Assembly: GCF_029094545.1 (NCBI RefSeq)
Contig: NZ_CP117835.1
Location: 186,001-250,000, forward strand
Length of the DNA stretch: 64,000 nucleotides
Direction of reading: 5' to 3'
Source: Alkalihalophilus pseudofirmus
GTDB taxonomy: Bacteria; Bacillota; Bacilli; Bacillales; Bacillaceae_D
The notes under the pieces were generated by a model. The model worked only from the letters and a program-made list of their open reading frames with translations, did no database searches and had not been told where the DNA came from. The position numbers and the translations under genes are program-made. Positions 8,108 to 17,379 of the stretch are shown in pieces (position 1 is the first letter of the stretch; every line of letters starts with the position of its first letter).

Positions 8108-9144
8108 TACATACTTCTTCCTTTCACACGAGCTAAATATAGAAAAAAGGGCACACCGATAAGAGCAGTGATAGCGCCTACAGGTGTCTCAAAAGGCGGG
8201 TTAATCATCCTCGCTCCTATATCAGCAACAACTAGTAAAAATGATCCTAGAATAGCACTTAGTGGAAGGATATACCTGTAATCAACACCCACAAGAGACC
8301 GAACAATATGAGGTACGACTAAACCGATAAAGCCAATAGCTCCAGCAATTGACACCGCAGTTCCTGATAATAAAACAACGGCTGCTAGGCTCAGCCACCT
8401 TACTAGATGAAGCGAATGGCCGAGTCCTGTGGCGATGTCATCTCCCATTGTAAGCGTAGTTAGAGAGCGGCTCATGATAAAGGCAATGGCTAAACCTGCA
8501 ATGACTGTAGGAAAAAGTATGTACACATGAATCCACTTTGCTCCCGATAATCCCCCAGCAAACCAAAAGCTTAAATCTTGAGAGACTTGATAATAAAGAG
8601 CAATGCCAGTAGATAATGAACTAAATAACATACTAAGAGCTGCTCCGGCGAGCGTAAGTGTGACGGGAGATAACTGTTCTTTTGATACCACAGAGAATAG
8701 TAAGACCAAAATGGCTCCAAGAGCTGCCCCCATAAAAGACCAGCCAAGAAGAAGCCAGTACGAAAGATTAGTAAAAAAGGCTAATGCTATAGCAATAAAG
8801 AGAGCGGACCCTTGAGTGATCCCGATTATGGAAGGGTCAGCAAGAGGGTTTCGAGTCAACCCCTGCATAAGTGTTCCTGCCACAGCTAAAGCGGCTCCAA
8901 CCAAGGCCGCAGTTAAGGCTCTAGGTATACGAACCTCGTGAATAAGCTGATGCTCAATTAAATCAGGGGTAAAGGATGTAAGTGAATCTAGAATAATAGA
9001 AGGGGGAATCCACACCGCACCGAGACCGATTGAGAATATTAGACTAACTAATACTCCGCATAATCCTGCAATCATCCAGCGGCCGGGATGGCCATTTTTA
9101 GATAAAAAACTTCTTGTTTTACTTGTTTTCGATAGTATTGACAT
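8107..9144 (-). CDS. Iron-siderophore ABC transporter permease (FecCD family), first subunit
   Basis: The 345-aa multi-spanning FecCD permease has RIPRALTAALVGAALAVAGTLMQG and NPLADPSIIGITQG, the same family positions as its downstream partner. It is the first gene of the two-permease operon. A near-perfect Fur box lies about 30-50 nt upstream, and the divergent AraC-type gene on the other side may activate it. Proximity to the asb operon suggests petrobactin as cargo, but the sequence alone cannot prove this. Confidence 0.9.
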   Translation of the reverse strand: MSILSKTSKTRSFLSKNGHPGRWMIAGLCGVLVSLIFSIGLGAVWIPPSIILDSLTSFTPDLIEHQLIHEVRIPRALTAALVGAALAVAGTLMQGLTRNPLADPSIIGITQGSALFIAIALAFFTNLSYWLLLGWSFMGAALGAILVLLFSVVSKEQLSPVTLTLAGAALSMLFSSLSTGIALYYQVSQDLSFWFAGGLSGAKWIHVYILFPTVIAGLAIAFIMSRSLTTLTMGDDIATGLGHSLHLVRWLSLAAVVLLSGTAVSIAGAIGFIGLVVPHIVRSLVGVDYRYILPLSAILGSFLLVVADIGARMINPPFETPVGAITALIGVPFFLYLARVKGRSM

Positions 9145-9174
9145 GATTGTTGATCCCTCTTATAAAATAATTAA

Positions 9175-9195
9175 TGAAAATGATTATCATTTTCG
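9175..9195. promoter_or_regulatory. Near-perfect Fur box in the divergent fecCD/araC promoter region
   Basis: TGAAAATGATTATCATTTTC is an almost perfect palindrome around AATGATTATCATT. It lies about 30 nt before the permease start and 70 nt before the AraC-type gene, so it could control both. Confidence 0.88.
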
Positions 9196-9264
9196 CTATG
9201 ATTGATTATAAATCTACTATTCATTTGGTAAATTTGTCAATTTATTTTTTGAGAGGGTTTTGAT

Positions 9265-10032
9265 ATGACTACAAATTATGAGTGTATTCTTCAGCTAAAG
9301 TTTGCTTCTTTTCACATGTTAAATCAGTGCGAGATGCTTGATGTTTCGACCGAAAGAAATGAAATAATATTACTATACATAGAAATGGGTGAAGTACAGG
9401 TGAAGAAAGCAGATACGCAGAGTACTTATCAGGAGGGAGAGGTTTTCTGGGCTCATAAAACAGATAGAATCTATGCTTTTAATCATGAAGTTAAACTTTA
9501 TGTTGCGAATGTTTGGATAGATTACGATAGATTAAAAGAACTGTCTTTACCTTTGCTAAACAAAGCACCAAAATCTAAAATTTCCCCCTTGTGGGAAGGG
9601 CTTCTTAGTGTTTCAAAAGATTCTTTTAATAATTACTGTAAACAACAGACTCTTTTCTGGAGCTTGCTAGATTTAATTACGCAAGAGCATACATCGTACC
9701 CTGGGAAAATGGAAATCATTATTGAAGAAATTACTAATCATATAGTTGACCCTCATATGGAACCTCTTACTGTTTCAGAGCTTGCAAAGAAGGCTAATAT
9801 GACGCCTGCATCATTTTCAAGAGCGTTTAAAAGACATACGGGGTCTTCTCCTAAAGAGTTTATAAACAGCTGTCGTATAAAAAAAGCAAAGGAGCTAATG
9901 AGAGAGAAAAAGGATATTACATTAAAAGAAGTTGCAGACCTTGCTGGATTTCAAGATGAATTTTACTTTAGTAAATTGTTTAAGAAAAAAGAAGGAGTAG
10001 CTCCATCTATCTTTAAAAAAGAATTGCCGTGA
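9265..10032 (+). CDS. AraC-family regulator, probably for siderophore genes
   Basis: The 255-aa protein has an N-terminal sensing part of about 140 residues with a cupin-like pattern (YQEGEVFWA), then a double helix-turn-helix AraC domain (about 155-252; LTVSELAKKANMTPASFSRAFK and LKEVADLAGFQDEFYFSKLFKK). It lies divergent to the fecCD genes and upstream of the binding protein and asb operon. By analogy with B. subtilis Btr it may activate uptake genes when ferri-siderophore is present, but it lacks Btr's fused binding-protein domain. The ligand is unknown. Confidence 0.82.
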   Translation: MTTNYECILQLKFASFHMLNQCEMLDVSTERNEIILLYIEMGEVQVKKADTQSTYQEGEVFWAHKTDRIYAFNHEVKLYVANVWIDYDRLKELSLPLLNKAPKSKISPLWEGLLSVSKDSFNNYCKQQTLFWSLLDLITQEHTSYPGKMEIIIEEITNHIVDPHMEPLTVSELAKKANMTPASFSRAFKRHTGSSPKEFINSCRIKKAKELMREKKDITLKEVADLAGFQDEFYFSKLFKKKEGVAPSIFKKELP

Positions 10033-10127
10033 TCAACTAATTAAATATAGAAATAGTCAGTGGAAGGAAAGAAGCAGGGAATCATTTGTACATGAATAAA
10101 GGTAAAAATGACCATGTTCTTTTTAAT

Positions 10128-10158
10128 TGATAATACTTATCATTGATAATGAATTTCA
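10128..10158 (+). promoter_or_regulatory. Two overlapping-spaced Fur boxes before the siderophore-binding protein
   Basis: TGATAATACTTATCA (10128-10142) differs from the Fur 7-1-7 core at one position. TGATAATGAATTTCA follows at 10144-10158. Both lie 30-60 nt before the ATG at 10185. Confidence 0.85.
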
Positions 10159-10184
10159 TTATTGATTGTGCAGGGGGAAAAAAG

Positions 10185-11180
10185 ATGAGAAGAAGATGGA
10201 CACTATTGGCTTTGTTATGCTTGATTGCAGTGACTTTATTAGCTGCATGCGGTAATAGTTCGGAAGAGTCTACTGGGGCTACGGCAGAAGAAGATTCCGA
10301 AACAGTAGAAGAGACAGAAGAGAATAGTTCAGAAGAGTCAAGTGAGAATGAATCACCTAGCAGTTACACTGTTGAACATTTGTATGGTGAAACAGAAGTG
10401 CCGGCTAATCCAGAAAAGGTAGTAGTATTATCACATGTGTCATGGGAAGGTTCATTAGTTTCTGTTGGAGTCGAGCCTTATGCTGTAATGGCGTATGACA
10501 ACGAGTTTCCTCCGCATTTAACAGAAGAGTTAGAGAACGTAATGGCACTTCCATATTCTGATGAGATTAACCCAGAAGAAATTGTTCAGTTAGATCCTGA
10601 TTTGCTTATTATCAGCGACCGTTATCAACCGTTATATGAGCAGCTTTCTGATTCGATCCCAACTGTCGTAGTAGAAGTTGGCGGGGACTGGAGAGATGAC
10701 CATTTAAAAGTAACTGAAGCTGTAGGGAAACTTGAAGAAGGTCAAAAAGTGATTGATGAGCTAGAAGCAGAGGCAGAAGATATTGGCGAGCGTATTCGTG
10801 AGGCGGTTGGTGAAGAAACATTTATGGCTGTTTCCATTAACAAGCAAGACATTCGTGTGTATGGAAGAAACAATCATGCAACCAATGCTTTATTGTTTGA
10901 TGATCTTAAGCTGACGCCAGCAGAGAACATTCCTGATGACTTTGGTGAAAATATCTCGATTGAGGGCTTAGTGAAGTACAATCCAGATCATATTATTGAC
11001 GTCACATACTTTAATAGCGGTGAATTTTATGACAACGTCACTCAAGGTGAGGTATGGAATGGGTTAAATGCTGTTAAAGAAGATAATGTGCATACATTAA
11101 CAACAACTTGGGGATTTTGGGATCCAATTGAACGTCAAAAAGGTTTAAAAGAAATTGAAAACCTTTTATTAGGAGAGTAG
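10185..11180 (+). CDS. Iron-siderophore ABC transporter substrate-binding lipoprotein
   Basis: The 331-aa precursor has a lipoprotein signal ending LLAAC, a Glu/Ser-rich linker of about 40 residues, and a FecB/FhuD-type binding domain (EKVVVLSHVSWEGSLVSVGVEP, NPEEIVQLDPDLLIIS). An upstream in-frame TTG (10143) overlaps the Fur boxes, so I place the start at ATG 10185 behind GGGGG. It stands between the permease pair and the petrobactin operon and is the probable receptor for that transporter. The acidic linker is typical of alkaliphile surface proteins. The ligand, petrobactin, is inferred from context. Confidence 0.88.
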   Translation: MRRRWTLLALLCLIAVTLLAACGNSSEESTGATAEEDSETVEETEENSSEESSENESPSSYTVEHLYGETEVPANPEKVVVLSHVSWEGSLVSVGVEPYAVMAYDNEFPPHLTEELENVMALPYSDEINPEEIVQLDPDLLIISDRYQPLYEQLSDSIPTVVVEVGGDWRDDHLKVTEAVGKLEEGQKVIDELEAEAEDIGERIREAVGEETFMAVSINKQDIRVYGRNNHATNALLFDDLKLTPAENIPDDFGENISIEGLVKYNPDHIIDVTYFNSGEFYDNVTQGEVWNGLNAVKEDNVHTLTTTWGFWDPIERQKGLKEIENLLLGE

Positions 11181-11209
11181 TGAGTAAACAGATCTCATTT
11201 CACGAAGGA

Positions 11210-11234
11210 AAAGCGGGGAAACCCGTTTTTTTCT
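11210..11234 (+). terminator. Terminator after the siderophore-binding protein gene
   Basis: A short GC stem (GCGGG..CCCG) is followed by TTTTTTT. It separates the binding-protein transcript from the asb operon. Confidence 0.7.
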
Positions 11235-11244
11235 TCATTCTAAT

Positions 11245-11263
11245 TGAGAATGAGTATCAATTA
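11245..11263 (+). promoter_or_regulatory. Fur box of the petrobactin (asb) operon
   Basis: TGAGAATGAGTATCA matches the Fur 7-1-7 core with two differences and lies about 35-50 nt before the asbA start. Confidence 0.8.
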
Positions 11264-11294
11264 CTAGGTAAATAGAAGTAGAAAGGATGAGAGT

Positions 11295-13106
11295 ATGCAA
11301 AGCACAGCCAAGCTAATTGCAGAACAAGCTTCATTTAAAGCATTCTTGAATTGCTATGTACGTGAGATGGATGTTAGAGAGGTAGTAAGGCTAGAGGAGG
11401 CAGAAGATCAAGAGGTTAAAAAACAAATGAATGAACCCTATATCCTTTTTATATCTCTGCCCCATCAATCACTTACATATGCAATTGGAGTAACGTATAA
11501 GTCCCTTGTAGGCACTCATTCTTTCGGAAACGTATATAAGCAATCCCCCTATTGTAGTGAGTGGGTACAAGAAGAGAAGCTGCAAGCAATGATTACACTC
11601 ATCCGAGAATTACATATGAGAGCAAATGCTGAATCAAGAGCAGGGGATTCTCATTTCGATGAATTACTCCTTAGGCTAATAGATAGCTATCAAACAATGG
11701 CACAATTCATTGACCACGCAATAAAAAAAGAAGAAACAGCCTCTCCTAGAAGTCGAGAATTTATTGATTTTGAACAGTCGCTGGTATTTGGTCACTGGCT
11801 TCATCCTACTCCAAAAAGCAGACAAGGGATCGCAAGCTGGCAGCATGAACGCTTTAGTCCAGAGAAGAATGGACATTTTCAATTGCATTATTTTAAGGTG
11901 AACAATTCTCTCATTGTTGATCAAAGTGATGGCGACGCATCTTGCGGAGAATTACTTTTACGTGAGTTAGAGATTAGAGAGCAGCCACCTGGTTGGTCCT
12001 TGCTGCCAGTCCATCCATTACAAGCACAATGGCTTATAACTCAGCCTCAAGTAAAAACATTAATGGATAAAGGCTTAATTGAAGAAGCAGGTGCAATGGG
12101 GCCGGAATTCTATGCTACTTCATCCATTAGAACAGTGTATAACAAGAAAAGTAACTGGATGTTTAAGTTTTCCATACCGGTGAAGGTAACGAATTCACTG
12201 CGTAATAACCAAAAACATGAATTGTACGCAGGCCGCAATATGACAAAGCTATTAAAGAAACTCCCTTTGCTTAAAGAATACCCTTCTTTTCAATTTATTC
12301 ATGACCCAGCATTTCTTACTGTAAATATTCCAGGAATGAAAGAGAGCGGGTTTGAGGTCATTATTAGATCGAACCCTTTTACAAATGGAAATGTAGCCGG
12401 TGTGACTCCAATCGCAGCACTTATTCAAGATGCACTTCCTGGGAGGAAATCGATGCTCCAACAGCTTATAGAGGAACTGGCAATGGATGAGGGGAGAAGT
12501 CAAGAAGATGTTAGTTTTGATTGGTTTAAGAACTATTTTGAGAAGACGGTCATACCACTCATCCATTTATATGATACGTATGGGATTGCCTTAGAAGCTC
12601 ACCAGCAAAACAGCTTAATTGATCTTTCTGCCGGCTACCCTGCTTCTTTTTATTACCGCGATAACCAGGGGTATTACCTATCCACACAATATAGAGAACG
12701 ACTCTTGAAAATGGAGGAATCCTTACAGAAAACACCTGAGCTCTTTTATGAAGAGAAGCTGATCGAAGAACGGTTTACGTATTATTTATTTATAAATCAT
12801 TTGTTTTCTATTGTTTATCGTTTCGGGGCAGATGGTCTACTAGAAGAGAATGTAATACTTGACTATATTCAAGATCAACTCAAAGAGATGTATACCTTAT
12901 GTCATGGTGCTGGCAAGAGATTACTAGAGATGCTTCTTACGAGAGAAAAGTTAGCTTTTAAAGCAAATTTACTCACTAGATTTCATGATGTAGATGAACT
13001 TACTGCAGCTCTAGAACAAGCTGTTTACGCAACGCTTGATAATCCATTTACATCTAAAGAAAAAGGAGAGGTCCCTTATGCAGGTAGAGAAAGTGCCAAA
13101 GTCTAA
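11295..13106 (+). CDS. asbA: Petrobactin synthetase AsbA (NIS siderophore synthetase, IucA/IucC family)
   Basis: The 603-aa IucA/IucC family protein has nucleotide/citrate-binding strings LLPVHPLQAQWLI, ATSSIRTVYNKKSNWMFKFS and IALEAHQQNSLI. NRPS-independent synthetases condense citrate with polyamine through a citryl-adenylate; AsbA of Bacillus anthracis joins spermidine to citrate. It is the first gene of a six-gene operon whose order and protein lengths match asbABCDEF. The ribosome site is AAAGGATGA before ATG 11295. Regulation by Fur is expected. Confidence 0.93.
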   Translation: MQSTAKLIAEQASFKAFLNCYVREMDVREVVRLEEAEDQEVKKQMNEPYILFISLPHQSLTYAIGVTYKSLVGTHSFGNVYKQSPYCSEWVQEEKLQAMITLIRELHMRANAESRAGDSHFDELLLRLIDSYQTMAQFIDHAIKKEETASPRSREFIDFEQSLVFGHWLHPTPKSRQGIASWQHERFSPEKNGHFQLHYFKVNNSLIVDQSDGDASCGELLLRELEIREQPPGWSLLPVHPLQAQWLITQPQVKTLMDKGLIEEAGAMGPEFYATSSIRTVYNKKSNWMFKFSIPVKVTNSLRNNQKHELYAGRNMTKLLKKLPLLKEYPSFQFIHDPAFLTVNIPGMKESGFEVIIRSNPFTNGNVAGVTPIAALIQDALPGRKSMLQQLIEELAMDEGRSQEDVSFDWFKNYFEKTVIPLIHLYDTYGIALEAHQQNSLIDLSAGYPASFYYRDNQGYYLSTQYRERLLKMEESLQKTPELFYEEKLIEERFTYYLFINHLFSIVYRFGADGLLEENVILDYIQDQLKEMYTLCHGAGKRLLEMLLTREKLAFKANLLTRFHDVDELTAALEQAVYATLDNPFTSKEKGEVPYAGRESAKV

Positions 13107-14841
13107 AGCTGCTCTTAGAGTAAGGAAGCAGCTAGTTGAAGCAATACTATTTGAGAAGATGCTTCCTTATAAAGAGGAGAGGGTTAGTAGGGAGCTTAGT
13201 CACTTTTTTATACATGGAAGGTCAGCTACGTTTAGGTGTACAGGAAAGATATCTGCATTTGGACGGATTCGTATTGAGGAGGAGCTGGTTTACAAACTAA
13301 CCTCAAGCGGGGAGATCCATCAAGCGGTCATTGCTGAATTTATTGCAGAGTTAAATCCAGAGGCAGAGATAGGCCGCCTTCTTCTACAAGAACTAGAGCA
13401 AACGATTTACTTAACAGATTGGAACGAAGAACACATACCCCAGCTTTTATCGAGAAGACAGATAAATGGGCTTGATTTAGATTCGGCCATCATAGAAGGA
13501 CATCCATATCATCCATGTTTTAAAGCAAGAACGGGATTTACGGTGCGGGACCACAAAATATATGGTCCGGAGGCCGGACAAGAATTTTCGTTAGTATGGC
13601 TTGCTGTGAAAAGGAAAGACCTGAAATTTAATTATCCTAAAGAAGAACAAAGCTTCTGGCAGAAAGAGTTAGGCACGAACCAATGGAGGGATCTAGTCTT
13701 AGCCTTATGCCAAAAAGGGGGGCAGCTTGATGAGTACACTTTTTTACCTGTCCATCCTTGGCAATGGGACGCAATAAAGGAACAATATGCGGACTCCCTA
13801 GAAAGCTATGACATCATTGAATTAGGTGAATTTGGAGATTTATATAGAGCTACCCAATCTGTTCGAACGCTCATGAATCGGTCTAATCCACAGAGAGCCA
13901 TGATCAAGCTATCTATGAATATGGTTCATACCTCTTCTGTCAGGACGCTGGTGCCGCACTCTGTTTGCACAGCTCCGGCTCTATCTGATTGGCTGCATAA
14001 GGTCCTTTTATCAGATGACTATTTACTAGATAAAGGTGTAGTGATGTTAAAAGAATACGCAGGGGCATTATTTGAGCCAAAAGGTTGTCAAAGTAATGAT
14101 TCGTCTGGTCAATTAGCTGTTATCTGGCGGGAGAACATAACAAACTATTTGAAGAGTAATGAAGAATTTATTCCTTTTAACGCAATATTGCTAAAAGAGA
14201 AAGATGGTCATTTATTCATCTCCGAGTGGATCAAAAAATACGGAGTAGAAAAATGGGTTACTCAATTAATTAAGACGGCAGTTATTCCTGTTTGGCATCT
14301 ATTAGTTAACCACGGCATCGCTCTTGAGGCGCATAGCCAAAACATGCTATTGATTCATAAAGAGGGCTGGCCGCTCAGGGTGGCACTGAGAGATTTTCAC
14401 GAGAGCGTTGAATATGTCGATTCCTTTCTTAAAAGCAAGGAAAGTTTGCCCGATTTTACGCAGCTTGATGAAGTATATAACGGAGCAAAGGACAATCAAT
14501 ATTATTGGATGCAAGAAGTAGAAGCCCTACGCGAACTTGTGATGGATACGTTGTTTGTGTATAACCTTTCTGAGTTGTCATTCCTGCTTGATAGGGAAGG
14601 TTTCATTTCTGAAGAGCAGTTCTGGGAGCTTGTAGATAAAGAACTAACTGACTATATAAGTTGTTTTCCGGAAAATAGAGAGAGAGCGGCCCATATCGAC
14701 TATAGAAGAGAGAATATCATGGCGGAATCATTATTAAAAAAGAAGCTAAATCGAGAAAGCCAGATCGAACATAGGCATTTGGTGTCAAACTCGCTTGCTA
14801 TAAATAAAGACACACGGAGGGCAGAACATGTTCTATGTTAA
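13078..14841 (+). CDS. asbB: Petrobactin synthetase AsbB (NIS siderophore synthetase)
   Basis: The 587-aa second IucA/IucC family enzyme has FLPVHPWQWDAI, TQSVRTLMNRSNP, KLSMNMVHTSSVRTL and ALEAHSQNMLL. By homology it adds the second dihydroxybenzoyl-spermidine or spermidine arm to citrate, completing petrobactin. The ATG at 13078 has a strong AAAGGAGAGG site and lies inside the end of asbA (29-nt overlap), so the genes are coupled. An in-frame start at 13036 would give an extra 14 residues and lacks support. Confidence 0.93.
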   Translation: MQVEKVPKSKAALRVRKQLVEAILFEKMLPYKEERVSRELSHFFIHGRSATFRCTGKISAFGRIRIEEELVYKLTSSGEIHQAVIAEFIAELNPEAEIGRLLLQELEQTIYLTDWNEEHIPQLLSRRQINGLDLDSAIIEGHPYHPCFKARTGFTVRDHKIYGPEAGQEFSLVWLAVKRKDLKFNYPKEEQSFWQKELGTNQWRDLVLALCQKGGQLDEYTFLPVHPWQWDAIKEQYADSLESYDIIELGEFGDLYRATQSVRTLMNRSNPQRAMIKLSMNMVHTSSVRTLVPHSVCTAPALSDWLHKVLLSDDYLLDKGVVMLKEYAGALFEPKGCQSNDSSGQLAVIWRENITNYLKSNEEFIPFNAILLKEKDGHLFISEWIKKYGVEKWVTQLIKTAVIPVWHLLVNHGIALEAHSQNMLLIHKEGWPLRVALRDFHESVEYVDSFLKSKESLPDFTQLDEVYNGAKDNQYYWMQEVEALRELVMDTLFVYNLSELSFLLDREGFISEEQFWELVDKELTDYISCFPENRERAAHIDYRRENIMAESLLKKKLNRESQIEHRHLVSNSLAINKDTRRAEHVLC

Positions 14842-16066
14842 CGATACGTATTATTCACACCAAGACCTAGACGAGCAATTTAAGGTATTTGACCAGCTTG
14901 ATTACTTAAAAGAGTGCGATCGTCATCGAATCGCTGTCTGTCATGAAGATGCATTTATCTTATTAGCGTTGTACTTTTATATAAAGAAAAAAGGTGGGTC
15001 AGTCGCGCCGATACATGCAAAGAATCCACTAGGGGCAGCAATTCGGACGGCTGAACATACCAAATCACATTATTTAATTCATCATGATATCGAAAGTCCG
15101 ATTCAATTAAAGAAAGAGGGAGATGATCACAGCGGCTCTCTAATTCAATTGAGTTCAGGGACCACGGGAGAGCCTAAGTGTATTGAACGGTCCTGGGCCT
15201 CTATTGATAGGGAACTAGAGAATTATAATGTCAAGCTCTCTATTAATATGGTCACAACATCGATTGTCGCATGCCCTGTAAATCATTCGTACGGGTTAAT
15301 AAGCGGGGTGTTGGCAGCAATGAAAAGAGGGTCTGTGCCAGTCATTATTACGAATCCCAATCCAAAATACATTGTGAAAAAATTAAAAGAATACCCTGTA
15401 CATATCCTCTATGCTGCACCGACATTATTGTATACCTTGTCAAGGTTGCTGCCAATAGAGGAACGTTTTTACGCTGTTATGACCTCTGGCACACTTTTAC
15501 CGGATGCTTGGTTTCGGCTGCTTCAAAAAAAATCACAACGAGTGCTGCAACAATACGGCTGCTCAGAAGCAGGATGTGTAAGTGTGAATGCAAATGTATC
15601 AGAAGCAAATGCAATCGGGAAGGTATTGTCTCATCTAGATGTGACGAGCGGGCAAGGCAAAGAAAACCCTGAAGAGATACTCATTAAAATAGACAAACAA
15701 ACAATCCAAACAAAAGATTTAGGATATTTTGATGAGCAAGGGACTCTTCATTTTCTTGAGCGAATCGATGAGATGATCAATGTCGCTGGATTAAATGTGT
15801 ACCCGCATGAAGTGGAAAATATCATTCGTTCGTATAAAGGAATACAAGATACAGTCGTATTTAAAAAAAGAGACGACTATGCTGGTGAACGTGTATGTGC
15901 GCTTTATTCTAGTGAAGAAGAAATTGATCCAATCAATCTCAGACAATGGTGTCAAAATAATCTAGCACCTTATCAAGTGCCTGTTGAGTGGGTACGAGTA
16001 AAGAAAGTTGATAGAATGGCGAATGGAAAAGTGAGCCGTAAAAAGCTTGGAGGGGTTTATGCATGA
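14828..16066 (+). CDS. asbC: 3,4-Dihydroxybenzoate-AMP ligase AsbC
   Basis: The 412-aa adenylate-forming enzyme has the phosphate-binding motif LSSGTTGEPK, the QYGCSEAG (A5) motif, the hinge region LERIDEMINVAGLNVYPHEVE and a C-terminal GKVSRKKL carrying the catalytic Lys. It should activate 3,4-dihydroxybenzoate and load it on the carrier AsbD. It overlaps asbB by 14 nt and the next gene by 4 nt (ATGA). Length equals that known for AsbC. Confidence 0.92.
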   Translation: MFYVNDTYYSHQDLDEQFKVFDQLDYLKECDRHRIAVCHEDAFILLALYFYIKKKGGSVAPIHAKNPLGAAIRTAEHTKSHYLIHHDIESPIQLKKEGDDHSGSLIQLSSGTTGEPKCIERSWASIDRELENYNVKLSINMVTTSIVACPVNHSYGLISGVLAAMKRGSVPVIITNPNPKYIVKKLKEYPVHILYAAPTLLYTLSRLLPIEERFYAVMTSGTLLPDAWFRLLQKKSQRVLQQYGCSEAGCVSVNANVSEANAIGKVLSHLDVTSGQGKENPEEILIKIDKQTIQTKDLGYFDEQGTLHFLERIDEMINVAGLNVYPHEVENIIRSYKGIQDTVVFKKRDDYAGERVCALYSSEEEIDPINLRQWCQNNLAPYQVPVEWVRVKKVDRMANGKVSRKKLGGVYA

Positions 16067-16338
16067 CAGAAGAGAAGGCAATTACACTTTTATATGATAT
16101 TTTAGAAAAACATCTTAATTTGCCTGCTATAGATGCTTTTCATAAGGAAGCTAGATTAAATGAAGATCTATGCATGGATTCAGTGATGATCTTACAGCTT
16201 ATCCTGCACCTTGAAGTCGATTATGGGATAGAGGTGCCAGACGATGAGCTGGCTCCTAATGATTTCTATACAGTCTCAAGCTTGGCACAGTTTATTTCTT
16301 CTGTAACAAAGCAAAGTAGTATAGGTGATATGTTGTGA
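16063..16338 (+). CDS. asbD: Aryl carrier protein AsbD
   Basis: The 91-aa carrier protein has the phosphopantetheine attachment motif LCMDSVMIL; Ser40 is the expected prosthetic-group site. It carries 3,4-dihydroxybenzoate as a thioester between AsbC and AsbE. The ATGA overlap with asbC and GTGA overlap with asbE indicate coupling. It needs a phosphopantetheinyl transferase, which may be encoded elsewhere; acpS of this window normally serves fatty-acid ACP. Confidence 0.92.
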   Translation: MTEEKAITLLYDILEKHLNLPAIDAFHKEARLNEDLCMDSVMILQLILHLEVDYGIEVPDDELAPNDFYTVSSLAQFISSVTKQSSIGDML

Positions 16339-17360
16339 TTAAAGTACATTGTTTTGTGAGCTGTGTGTGTGAAGTTATTAAAAAAAATGAGGGATTAGAT
16401 CACCGGCCATTCTACTTCGGTGTATGGGATGCGGACTTTGACATTACAGAGGATTATGTGCTTTCTTATCACTCTGAAATTATAAATCATGACTTTTTTT
16501 GTACTTGGTATGAGCATCTATATGGAATCAAGTTAAATCGCTGGTATCAAGATGAACTGTCTAAGGAAGAGAATGTAGAGAATATGCTTAAGCTTATGGA
16601 AGATAAGCCTAGTGGACGCCATCTCATGGTCATGCTTGATTTATCGTTGCTGCCAGAGCGTGAAAATAAATTTCACCAGCGCCCTTTTCCTCATTACGTC
16701 ATGCTGGATACCACTAGCAATCCAGAAGAGTGGATGATGTTTGACCCTGACTTTCGATGGGAAGGCACTCTTTTAAAAAAGAAAATTTTAAATGCGATTA
16801 TGGAACCTACAGTGGGCGGCGGCTATTATTTTGATGAAAGAGAGCTGGTAAAGCCAACAGATGAAACGATTGAAGCTTATTTTAATACATGTTTGAAACT
16901 TGATTGCAACCCGATGACTGAAGGTATACGTTCTATCGTGGCTGCCTTTACAGAGGGGGAGCGCAGCAATGAACTTCATGAATTAGGTAACAGTTTAAAA
17001 CAAATTCCGGTCCTGGCTATCAGGAAATATGCCTATGAACATGCATTTGCTTATTTTTTCAACGAGCTGGAGTTAGATGAGGAAGAGTTTGAGATGTGGT
17101 GTGATGAAATTGAACGTTTAGTTAAAGGATATACAACGGTTCAGTATCGTGCCATGAAGTTAGCGATGACTAGAGACGAGAAACATCAAGAAGCGATCCA
17201 TATGCAGCTTGATCATCAAGATAAGCGTGAGACAGCCATAAAACATGCACTCAAGCAGTATTTTGAGAAATGGAGCAACAGGCAGAACCAAGTTGGTCAA
17301 GATAATATGAACAAAAAGAGGCTAGAAGAGGAAGGGCACCAGATCCTTTCGCTTTCATGA
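16335..17360 (+). CDS. asbE: Petrobactin biosynthesis protein AsbE
   Basis: The 341-aa protein has no common catalytic motif I can name. It is identified by position between asbD and asbF, matching length, and text such as FDPDFRWEGTLLKKKILNAIM and VGGGYYFDERELVKPT. In the known pathway AsbE transfers the dihydroxybenzoyl group from AsbD to a spermidine amine. The start is GTG at 16335, overlapping the asbD stop by four bases. Its C-terminal tail is charged and probably disordered. Confidence 0.88.
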   Translation: MIKVHCFVSCVCEVIKKNEGLDHRPFYFGVWDADFDITEDYVLSYHSEIINHDFFCTWYEHLYGIKLNRWYQDELSKEENVENMLKLMEDKPSGRHLMVMLDLSLLPERENKFHQRPFPHYVMLDTTSNPEEWMMFDPDFRWEGTLLKKKILNAIMEPTVGGGYYFDERELVKPTDETIEAYFNTCLKLDCNPMTEGIRSIVAAFTEGERSNELHELGNSLKQIPVLAIRKYAYEHAFAYFFNELELDEEEFEMWCDEIERLVKGYTTVQYRAMKLAMTRDEKHQEAIHMQLDHQDKRETAIKHALKQYFEKWSNRQNQVGQDNMNKKRLEEEGHQILSLS

Positions 17361-17379
17361 TGAAACGGAGGCATTAATA

